Positions 49,401 to 58,947 of a stretch of 64,000 nucleotides of DNA are shown in pieces. How positions within the stretch are numbered: position 1 is the first letter of the stretch; each line of letters opens with the position of its first letter. Position numbers and translations under genes: made by a program. The stretch comes from Nemopilema nomurai. Its lineage: Eukaryota; Cnidaria; Scyphozoa; Rhizostomeae; Rhizostomatidae. The stretch spans positions 3,383,442 through 3,447,441 of the forward strand of contig ML133454.1 of the NCBI GenBank assembly GCA_003864495.1. The letters are read 5' to 3'. The notes beneath the pieces are model-generated. The model had not been told where the DNA came from, did not search any database, and was given only the letters and a program-made list of their open reading frames with translations.

Positions 49401-52400
49401 CTCTAAATATCTTTTCATAAAATTTTTTAAGATATTGTTGTTGCTTTTGCTAAATAAAATCTAAGTATGATTTCAAAGTTTGATTATCGGCAACGGGAAT
49501 GATGTCATCTTATGGCTTTTGAATTGCTTTCCGCCGCAAACAGAAAAATTACATAAAAGGAGAAACCAAGAAAGCATTCGCATAGATATAACACACCATA
49601 AAAATGGGAAAACCAAATTGACTAGAAACTTTAAACCACCTACTCAGTAACAATTGCTAACGCAATCATGGCAGTTTCAACCCCTCACCTGTGAAGCATT
49701 TCGCACAGTCCCAGACATGCTTTGCACCTTTTTAAGCACCACTGGATCCTCAACATATGAACTATTAAGCAGGATGGGGTTGCCACTGTATGAGATCAAG
49801 TTGCCTTTATCGTCGAACCTGAGCTTCAAGTTACCTAGATACTTTCCGAATGTAAAATCCTGGACAACAGGAATCTTCTTTGATGGATTGGCAGTAGGAA
49901 CCACAATCTGTGGGTACTTTCCGTACGGTTTATCGTTTGAAGGTGGAGTCCCTGGAACACAAACAGCAAAATATGACTATGATTTTTATGAATAGTTATT
50001 ACTGATTACAGTTTCTCTATCTTAAAGAAACGACTGTAAAAGTAAAAGCTTCGTTATCACCGAAAGTAGCTTTCCATCCTTCCCATAAACTTGATTACGC
50101 ATGGCAGCACATATAAAATTGCATTCCATTTACAAACGTTGCAACAGCATGGACCAACAATAAACAAATAATAATAGCATGGAGTGTGCAAAGACTTATA
50201 GATAGATAGACCATGGAATATAGATAGATATAGATGTCACATCTAATTAATTTTCAGCGTTCAAGCAGCATTTTGTGAAGAAGCTCCTCTCAAGAGGATT
50301 GATATAAGTTGTAAGGCTCTCGATCAAATCTCACGTTATCTTTCAAAATTTTGTTTGCAAATGAGAGTATTAATAGAGCAAATAGTCAAGATGATGGATA
50401 CCAATAGGTAGAACAATTTGACAAAATTTTCTTTGCGTCATTGCAATACGTCTACATCTGTTATTTCTGTTGCATCTGTTGCAACAAATGCTTACCCGTG
50501 TACATAAACGTATTCGTATGCCCACCAACAACAACATCAACATCTGCGACATTCTTCGCTATGTTGATATCGATATCGATCCCAGCATGCCCCACTGCAA
50601 TGATTATATCCACGCCTTGACCTTTGAGCTTTGCGGCCTCCGTTTTCACAGCCGCAACTTCATCCATAAACGTGATCTTTTTTCCTGGTGATGATAGCCT
50701 AGTGAATAGAGAAAAATTTTTATACTCTGTTTCTCAAGTGATTGCTTCGTATAAATCTTGCCTCGCTTTCACTTTGATTATGCGCAATCAGGTTGCCACA
50801 ACGTCAGCGTAGGTAACCCAGTTAAACCTGAAATAAAGTATCGTAAACCCTCGAAAAAGCCCCCCCCCCCTCGTATAAGCCCCAACCCTAGAACTACAAA
50901 TTTTCAATAAGCCCCCCGCCTCGAATAAGCCCCCTCGATTTGTTAATTTTTGACTCCTGAGGTTGTCTTTAGCATTTTAGTGAATTACCACAAATATTCA
51001 TATTTTTGTTAATAATTTAATCAAATTTTACTTTATACTAAATGTAACTATAGATTATTTTTAATATTATGACAAGAAAGAAATTTCAAAAATTATCTTT
51101 TTTGTGTGGAATGTTTCAGGTAATTTTATAAGCCTCCTCCTCGAATAAGCCCCCCCCCCCTCGAATAAGCCCCCATTCAAAAATATATAAAAAAAATAAG
51201 CCCCCAGGGGGCTAATTCGAGGATTTACGGTATTGTCGATCCATTTTTCCTGCAAATCCGATTAGCCGATACTTGAATGGTGTCAAACTGAACTCAGTAG
51301 TTGATTCTCAACACAAGAGCTTTCATATGTCTTCTGATCGAGTGACGACACCACGTGGATTGAAATGAGCAAACTGCTTCTTCTATGACGTATACAGTTT
51401 TCATACTTCCGACTAAAACTGGCCTTTTGGGCGGTTCTTTGTGGCCAAACACGGCTGCACCCGTGCAAGCTCAAATTCTCAATAATTTGAAGCATAAAAA
51501 AAATTCAGAAGCCATTGTTTCAGCATTAAAATATTGACCAAACAACTATTTACCTATTTACTCTAACCAAACAAAGCAAAACCTATTGTTCGCCGTTAAC
51601 AAGATCTGAAGGGAAACCTTGCACATGTAATCAGCTTTTGATAATGCAAATGAAACTCGTGCATCTTCTAGATTAGGATAAGTGGCAAACTGAGTGTGCA
51701 GAATTTGTGTGTGCACAAAATCAGGTTTAGGGGAGGATTACAGGATCAATTATATACCGAGCTGGGAAGGACTAGCCTAGCATTCCGACAGGAACGAGGC
51801 ACATGGACATTTAAGCGCCAGGAGCACCTACCTGACACCCTGTCAAAGCATGCCTGTGTCCAAAGCCAAGGCCATTCATGAGCTTATCCCCTGCCAAACA
51901 GGTCACAATGGTTAACCCAACATTTCCGCAAACACTTCTACGGGGGGCCCCCGCCCACCTAAAGAATGGCCAAGCGTGAAGCGAAATGATGAACGAACAA
52001 CACAGATGATTGTTAAGAAAACCTTCTTACCACGTCGTTTCCTTTATTATGTATCCAATCACACCAACTTTTTTGCCACTTAGTGTGAAAACCTGACTCT
52101 TTTTGAATATTGTGTCCCTCTGTGGCCAAAGAGGCTCCTTTGATACATCCATGTTGGCACAAACCAGCGAGAAATTGGCAGCCTTAACAAAGGGAAGCAG
52201 GCCAGTGACACGGTTGTCAAACTCATGATTGCCAAATGCCTAAAAAATAAATTGCATGTAAAGCCGTTGCTCGTGGTATCAACTATGCATTAGAACTTCA
52301 CAACATTCATAACATTGATTTTTGGCAATGCATGAATCGCTACACACAAATTTTGTTTACTTCAAAAAACAGAGCGGATAGACGCCGTAAAAACTTTCAT

Positions 52401-54441
52401 CATACTAATACGGTTGAAAAGTCGAAAACACTTCTCACTAAAACGTGCAGTAGTATCGAGGTATCTATGAGCGCTGTTTTTTACTCACAGCTCTACGAAC
52501 CAATTTGAATTGTTAAACCAACCGGTTTGACGCAAATGAAAGACGTGGTGCATAGAAAAAGAGAAATGCTATCTATTATTGTATGGCTTAGAAGCCTAGC
52601 ACCCCCTTGCGTATCACAAATAAACCGATCAAATCAAGATCATTTAACATCTTAATGAATGAAGAAACTTCAAGGTTTTGTCTTTCTGTCGAAAGGAAAG
52701 CAGTGTCGCATTTCTACCAAAGCCTCTAGATTTTTGCTTGCTGTTCATGCTTGAGGAAGGCTCCAGCTTTACTTGACGTCATTTTGTGTCGAATATTTTA
52801 GTTCACGTGCGAGCAGTTGCTGAAAAGATGTCCAAAAATGCGAAAAATGACACGGCGATTCGACGTGCAATAAATCCAGCGCGAGGTTGACTTGGCCACC
52901 AGAATTCGTTTTTCTGAGAATGAACGAAAACTGCCAGCTAAAATGGGTTGTCTGTCCAACTCTGCTCCTCCGCAGCGTTCTTGTCAGTTGTTGTGAACAG
53001 CAGCTTTTCAGCATGTCTTGTAAGATGCACTTTGAAGGAGAGATGAAAGGTTCTTGCATTCTTGCATTCAGCAAGCCGGCTTTTACTTGTTTTCATTGCG
53101 GAGGCAACAAAGGTGTTGGGAACTGATGTGGTTCGCCACGACAATAACTTCATTCAATTTAGTTCTCTGTTAGCTGATTATAGTGATTCTCTTCCCCTCT
53201 GCATTTTTAATCAAAGCCTTTGAAAATCAACCCTACAATCCTGGACAAACTTTTAGAGACTAGACAATTTTTGTCTCAAATTTCATGCGCTTCAGGACTA
53301 TTTATTCGACATTGAATTGTGGAAGAGGGAAAAGTTGTTATCAAAAGAAGTCAACATAAACTTTCTCTGCAGTCTCAACTTTTTTGTCTTGGATTGTAGA
53401 TGAACTTTAGAAGCAGAATGAACAAGGTTGCTTCGGGAATGTGCGATCAAAAGTTCTCAGGGCCAGCGAAATGCGGGTTCAAACTTTGGTTCAAACTATC
53501 TTTTAATGCAAAAAGGTTTTTCCTAGAATGAAGGAACAAAAAGAAAACCGTTTTCAAGTAGAAGGGAGATAGTGTCATTAATTTTACCCCAACAACGGTA
53601 CTTTACATCCCTGCAGTCTTTATCTTTTTTTAGCGTTATCTTTATACGATATATCAACGAAATACGATCCACAATCCACAATCTTTCTCTCCGGTTCGTT
53701 CACAACCTTCAATCCGATACTTCGATCCGATAATCGATACTTCTCAATCCTACCCGTCCCACGTGCGGTTGTGGTCGTTTTCAATAGCAACAACAACATA
53801 AGTCTTGACATAACGATAATAATAGTCAGAATATTTACAACAGATAGGTCAGATATTTTGCATTACTCTGATGTGTTCCAAATTTTCCTTACCAGCAAGC
53901 ATGGTGATTATCAATCCCTTTCATTTTAGCTTTTCAAAAACATCCACATCCATTCACTTTCGAAAACAAATCGTCAGCCCTTGTTCGCGAGATGCATTCT
54001 CTATAAAAGTCCTACTAATCTACAGTTAATCGGAATCTGAACATGTTAAAACAATCTTCAAAGAGAGGAAATGAGATACGACACAACCTGAGTAAACAAA
54101 GCCACGCTCACCATTGCATCGTAGCCAAGGTCATTCATGAATGTGCTCGCCTCGAGCCCCTTGTACACATTGAACCAAAGGGTTCCTTGAAACTGATCTC
54201 CGCCATCGAGAAGAAGTACATTCTGGTCGCTCCTTCGGATTTGCTCAATAACTGTCTTCCGCCTTGCAACGCCCCCAAAGCATTTGTTTGCGGCTGCGTC
54301 CACGCTCGTGCACTTGCCACCGTACTTGTTCGTCTGCTCAACTCTTGCGTGGACGTCGTTCGTATGAAGGATTGTCAAGTTGAAGTCTGCATTGACAGTT
54401 GAACAAAAAACTGCTAACGACACAAGCACAAGGAACTGCAT
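46424..54441 (-). CDS. Ecto-5'-nucleotidase (CD73-like), complete, 8 exons
   Basis: This is a metallophosphoesterase that hydrolyses extracellular nucleoside monophosphates such as AMP to nucleosides; the specific substrate is inferred from the family. Exons in coding order: 54112-54441, 52031-52239, 50496-50698, 49689-49951, 48629-48830, 48223-48378, 47788-47909, 46424-46684. All phases agree, giving about 581 residues against 574 for human CD73. The start at 54441 gives a signal peptide (MQFLVLVSLAVFCSTVNA). Metal-site motifs follow in order: HTNDVHAR, GGDQFQG, GNHEFDN, VGHAGID and GGHTNTF. The C-terminal substrate domain has NPILLNSS, NGGGIR and VLPFGN. The last exon ends in a small-residue stretch and a hydrophobic tail (VAVAVFCLSFLL), as expected of a GPI-anchor signal. 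The first intron (52240-54111) is 1.9 kb with nothing recognisable. Confidence 0.95.
47451..47602 (+). repeat. 13-bp minisatellite in 5'-nucleotidase intron
   Basis: About eleven to twelve units of GCCGCAAAGACCA and its variant GCCGCAAGGTCAA or GCCGCAAGGACAA alternate, so the higher-order period is 26 bp. It lies in the last intron of the 5'-nucleotidase gene, between exons 47788-47909 and 46424-46684. Charged Arg/Lys/Pro frames across it on the plus strand are by-products of the repeat. Confidence 0.9.
48792..49303. repeat. 259-bp tandem duplication of exon edge and intron
   Basis: Sequence from 48792 to about 49044 is repeated from 49051 to about 49303 with only a handful of differences over 250 bases. 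The unit spans the 3' acceptor and first 39 bases of the 5'-nucleotidase exon 48629-48830 (VSLGQTHVFLDGE) plus the upstream intron. The distal copy therefore carries a complete acceptor and a 13-codon exon stub that runs into intron sequence with no matching donor. Confidence 0.93.
50839..51232. mobile_element. MITE-like element with C-rich terminal repeats
   Basis: The left end reads TATCGTAAACCCTCGAAAAAG and the right end is its imperfect reverse complement, ending GAGGATTTACGGTA. Just inside both ends are runs of the word TCGAATAAGCCCC, several of them with C tracts of 10 or more, while the centre is AT-rich. TA dinucleotides at both extremes could be a target duplication. It has no coding capacity. 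It sits in the 5'-nucleotidase intron between exons 52031-52239 and 50496-50698. Confidence 0.7.
52240..54111. other. First intron of 5'-nucleotidase, nothing recognised
   Basis: This 1.9-kb intron has good GTGAGC donor and TTTTAG acceptor sites in minus-strand sense. I saw no additional exon, RNA gene or transposon in it. Open frames within it lack domain similarity and are not called. Confidence 0.5.
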
Positions 54442-54642
54442 GATGAATGCTGCCTGTTGCGAAGAAATTTTTGGCCTAACGTACTGGCAACTTCCAAACA
54501 GGAGTCGAAAGAGGGTCGTTGAAACGAGACGGGGGTCGACTTGAAGGAAAACACCATTCTACTGCCTCTGTGGAGGAGATAGATCCCACATGGAAACACT
54601 AGTATTGAAGGTACTTGACATTTTCTGAACAATCTTCAGTAG

Positions 54643-54650
54643 CTTTTATA
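54643..54650 (-). promoter_or_regulatory. TATA box of the 5'-nucleotidase gene
   Basis: On the minus strand the octamer TATAAAAG lies about 200 bases upstream of the ATG at 54441. A start of transcription about 30 bases downstream would give a 5' untranslated region of roughly 170 bases. Assignment rests on position and consensus only. Confidence 0.5.
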
Positions 54651-54892
54651 GCTCCCAGAATTCTTTATCGGACTATGTATACCCTAGAATTCAAAAGGTA
54701 TATCATTATATCATTCCCTTCGTAAATCGGACGAGAAAACCAGGAAAAAGAATTACAGACCGATGAGTGTATTGCCAACAAAGGGATTCGAGAAACCATA
54801 GTCAATAAAAATACTCTATTGACTATGGAGAAACAAACATGACCCCCTTATAGAAAAACTAGATTGTAACGTATTCAGCCAGTGATGGGGCC

Positions 54893-55225
54893 CAGACCCT
54901 TTTTGGTAAATTCACATCGTCACGGCAGCACGCAGTGTATTTTTATCATCTAATTGATAATAACAGCTGTAATTACGTAATTTGAATACTGATGCTAGTG
55001 AAGAAATCGCTTCGGAAGTCACCAATACATATAAACCATGGTGCTCGTAGTAGAGACGAAAGCTAGTTGCAGCAGAGAGAGAGAGTTGGTTGCAGTAGTA
55101 ATGAAAATGGAATAGTTGATAAAGAGTTTAAAGAAATTGTGGTTTATCTCTGCATTTTCTTCTTTTGATCTCGTCCATCACTGAACATTGGGACAGGGGC
55201 ACCGCTAGAAAAAGCGCTCCCAACA
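54893..55225 (+). mobile_element. Solo-LTR-like element, copy 2
   Basis: This is a 333-bp relative of the element at 45871-46225 in the same orientation. It starts TGATGGGGCCCAGACC and ends GCTCCCAACA. It is flanked by GCCAG on the left and GCTAG on the right, a 5-bp target duplication with one mismatch, which favours an LTR element over a transposon. It lies about 75 bases upstream of a LINE fragment, probably by chance. Confidence 0.6.
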
Positions 55226-55299
55226 GCTAGTAAGCATTGTGTTTGTTGTTAACAAATACTTGCAAAATGGGCAAGAGAGAGTTATAATTAATGGGTAAT

Positions 55300-56060
55300 T
55301 CAGTAACTACAAACAACTCTTCCTTGGTGTTGCACAAGGATCAAGGATCAGTTCTTGATCCTTTGTTCTTTAACATGTAAGTAGATGATTCACTGCTTTC
55401 CTTGATGGATACGGATATCTGCAATTATGGAGAGTTTTGTCCGCACTCTCTATGGTTCGTCGTAAAAAATCCTGTTGCCTATGACAATATCTGCAATTAA
55501 ATTACGCGGATGAAACAACCATATCTGCGTGTGATAAAAGTATTTTATGGAGTTAAATACAAACAAATGTAATTTACTCATTCTTGGCAAAAGTTCTAAT
55601 CAGCAGGTCACATTTAATGTAAGAGATTCCATCAAAGCAAATGTAGAAGAAGAAAAGCTAATGTATGTTGTGTTAGACAAAAGACTGAGGTTCGAGATGC
55701 ATACGAGTAAGTTGTGTAAGAAGGCCAGTAGCAAGGTCCCCGTCCTTGCTCGCATACCTGAATATGTGGAACTCGTAAACAAAAAATCGTAATGAGAGCT
55801 TTTGTAATTAGCCAATTTCAATATTGTTCATTGGTCTGGATCATCCACAGTGGGAATCTGCATAATTAGTTTAATAGGATACACAAAAGAGCCCTGAGAA
55901 TTGCCTACAAGGACAATGACTTCAAAGCTCTGCTACAAAAAAGGTCCCGGTAAGTAGACATGTAAAGCACTTGCAAAATCTTATGATTAGAATGTTTAAA
56001 ACAACGAATTCACTTTCTGGCTGAGTGAACTTGATAGAATTCACCAAGCGGGCAGAGTTT
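55300..56060 (+). pseudogene. Broken non-LTR retrotransposon reverse transcriptase (LINE)
   Basis: Fragments of a LINE ORF2 appear in the right order but in shifting frames with stops. At about 55330-55380 there is a degraded GVPQGS-like motif followed by LDPLFFNM. At about 55497-55530 comes NYADETT, a degenerate form of the catalytic YADDT box with D changed to E. The 55547-55792 frame carries LNTNKCNLLILG and LCKKASSKVPVLARI, typical of the thumb region in jockey/CR1-like elements. At about 55800-55920 there is SQFQYCSLVW and HKRALRIAYKDN. The element is 5'-truncated and inactive. The clade assignment within LINEs is tentative. Confidence 0.82.
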
Positions 56061-56404
56061 AACATTATGGGTTCGACCCAGTCGACTCAGTATGTGAAAA
56101 TCAATCGTTCTTGTTCAACCTACCTAGATCAAATTACGGGAAACCTACATAAATATGAAACCTACCAAGACCCGCACGAGGAAAAAGCGGGGATTATCAA
56201 TTTAGAAAAAAGTAGGAGAATTTACAGATCACCCGATATTCTGGTCCAATCACACATTAATAGGCCTAACAACAATCACCATGATGGAGAATGGCTATGT
56301 GGACTTGAACAAAGAGAACTTTTAATGGAACATGGCAGCTGTTAGATAAAATAACATGCCTGTTCATGTTGTAATTCGTAACTCCATTTTGAAACCTTAT
56401 GCTA

Positions 56405-57085
56405 TGCTTGAGCAAATTTCTCCCGTGTGCGGCGGTAAACTCGTAAGCAATTTGCCTTTTCGGGCTGAAAGTAAAATTTCTAACATGTTTGATATTTTTT
56501 GGCACGCGTGCCATTTTGTTCACTGTGTGCGGTGGCGAAAGCAATTTTCCTTACGCTCGAAAAGTTATACGCATGCGCTGGTTTCGATTTGAAAAATGGC
56601 GGACTCAGAAGAAGAACAACACCAGACTGAGGAAATGCTACTGCTGACTCTTTTGCTTCAGCGTAAACGTCGCCGTAGGTTGAAAGCATCGAACAGGAAT
56701 ACATGGACTAGCCCATGGATATTAAGGAGAGCAAACCATGGCGTATTTGCTAACTTGCTGAAAGAACTTGACGCTGAAGATCCCGAGAAATTCCGTCTCT
56801 TCCATCGACTTGGAAGGGAACATTTCGAGGAGGTATTGTCAAGAGTTGCCCCGCTTATCCGGAAGAAAGAAACACAAATGCGTCCATCCATCAATAAATT
56901 AAGTGAATTGAGCGCATGCGTATAACTTTTCGAGCGTAAGGAAAATTGCTTTCGCCACCGCACACAGTGAACAAAATGGCACGCGTGCCAAAAAATATCA
57001 AACATGTTAGAAATTTTACTTTCAGCCAGAAAAGGCAAATTGCTTACGAGTTTACTACCGCACACGGGAGAAATTTGCTCAAGCA
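56405..57085 (+). mobile_element. PIF/Harbinger-derived element with 175-bp inverted repeats
   Basis: The left arm 56405-56579 and right arm 56911-57085 are near-perfect inverted repeats of equal length. They start TGCTTGAGCAAATTTCTC and end at ACGCATGCGCT. The 331-bp centre holds the beginning of a Harbinger nuclease frame. No clear 3-bp TWA target duplication is seen (CTA left, AAA right). Flanking sequence at 57110-57135 has a further TCTCTCGTGTGCG word, so the true outer end may lie slightly beyond. Confidence 0.78.
56596..56925 (+). pseudogene. Truncated HARBI1-like transposase N-terminus
   Basis: The frame opens with MADSEEEQ, a Lys/Arg run, then TSPWILRRANHGVFANLL and a segment with FRLFHRLGREHFEEVLSRV and MRPSI. 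This pattern is typical of the N-terminal region of HARBI1/ALP1-like nucleases. It then runs into the right inverted repeat and stops after 109 residues. The DDE catalytic domain is absent, so this is an internally deleted transposon remnant. It could be made as a short protein but cannot cut DNA. Confidence 0.72.
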
Positions 57086-58947
57086 AAATGGCAAGAATGA
57101 CACTTTTCTTAGGTAAAATTCTCTCGTGTGCGCCTAGCATTAGTCTATCTTAGTCTTTGAAATCTTAATAATGCGAATCGTCTTCCCTGCCATTATACTG
57201 ACTTGGATCTTGTCATAAGAAGATACTCAAACCATACAAAATGTCAACTGCAAACTTACTCTACAACATTTCGACGCGATATCTTTTCTCCAAACTCTTT
57301 GCCACAACTTTGTAGGAAAGCAAGCAAGTGATGTTTCCCGCCAACGGTCATTTGCTTCTCGGCTTTATCACGTGATACAGCCAGTCATAACCCTTGTTGA
57401 CCTACTGATTGTTACCTATCCCCATGACGACAAGCGATTGATTGCAGCTATTGTGAATGGTTGCTTGGCAACGGGAAATAGTGACGAAATAGAGTTACCG
57501 AGCTAAGTTACAAGGCTCACGAGGCTTTTGCGTCTGCGAGCTTCTGCAACCAGTACGGGGGACTGTGTTGGTTTCCAAGCTCATCCCATCAACTTAGGAC
57601 TGACTCCCCCGTTTCAAGCCGGTTCCCTAACCCCCAAATTTCCAATCCGAAGCGACCAAGTGTCTGAATTTGCTTGACTCTTCTTAAAACTAAGGCATTC
57701 AAGAGGTTTGAACAAATTTTTCGTGAAATGAACCCTAAAATTGCGAGAAACAGCAGGAAAATACAATTTTTGCATACTTGGATACTTTTTTATAAGACAC
57801 TCTTCAGAGAATGCCAACGTTTGATTAATCCTTCAAGCCTTTTTTCTGCAGTAAAGTTTAGGCACATGCAGGTGGACGGAAGAAAAACAGCCTGAATTTT
57901 TCTTGAACTCTGGTCCATTTCTTTACGGTTTTCATTTTTCACTATTGTCCTCATTTTTCTTCTTGAAGTGTTTCTCTTCTTTAACTCTGACTACCAAATA
58001 CTATATTATTCATGAAATTCGATGCTGCGTCGCCAGAACCTTTTAGAAGATGTGTTTGCGTGCTGCAGATGCACAAAATGAGATTTCATCCTTCCTGTCC
58101 CTTTCTTGTCCATCAACGGATACAGCTGCTGATAGTACGCACACTTGAGGGAGGGGCTTACTTTATATTGCTTGGACAACGCTATTGTCAGAGTTCGCAA
58201 CTCAATTGTTCTTTATAATATTGTTTCACGTTATAACGCTTCTAATTTCTGGTTGTCCAATATGTCTCGGGGAAACACATGCTGCTTATAACAAAATTTT
58301 TCTTGCTCCATCAACTATCCCATTTTCTATATTTATTTTGTTATAGGTTCGTTGTCGGTAACTCTTACTCAAAATTGGATCTAATTTGGATAGCCCGCTT
58401 TGCTTTCGCTGTTTGTATTCCAAAATAAATGAAATGTACCCACATCAATAAAATGCTTTGGTTCAGTGACCTCACAACCTCCTGGGGGACTGAAAAAAGG
58501 GAATGTCAACTTTCTTATCTTCACCCCAACAAATCGATTCTGCTCGTAGCATGAACGATTCATTGAAACCTGCTTCGCTACCGTAGATGCATTGCTCAGT
58601 TATTGACCTTTAGGCAACCTAAAGCCTAGTGAATCTTCTTTACTACAACATGAAGCATAACCATGAAGAGGACACTATTCATAAAGCATCACATATAATT
58701 CTCATTTAACAAGGCTTTATTCTGGAAATACATAATTCAAGATGATTCATTTGGTCATCTTAAATCAAACAAACTGTTGAATGGTTAATGTCACAAAATC
58801 GTCTATTTGCGAATGAAGATTAAGGTCTATTTGGTAAAATTAACAGTTTACTAAACACGAAGCTTAAATCAAACACGTTTAATATAAAATACAATTACAA
58901 AATCTTACATACATATATACTCTAGGAAAACAGATAGTCTAAACAAA
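57086..58947. other. Intergenic, nothing recognised
   Basis: This 1.9-kb stretch lies between the Harbinger remnant and the CAP gene. No exon, RNA gene or repeat with a second copy in the window was seen. The last ~230 bases probably include the 3' untranslated region of the CAP gene. Confidence 0.45.
58716..58721 (-). promoter_or_regulatory. Possible poly(A) signal of the CAP gene
   Basis: AATAAA on the minus strand lies about 230 bases past the stop codon at 58948. The assignment rests on position only, and other AT-rich hexamers lie nearby. Confidence 0.35.

Noticed and set aside
56658..57140. 160-residue minus-strand open frame across the Harbinger element
   Set aside because: It runs antisense to the HARBI1-like frame and through the inverted repeat. 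It has no domain, and the same peptide recurs from the other arm.
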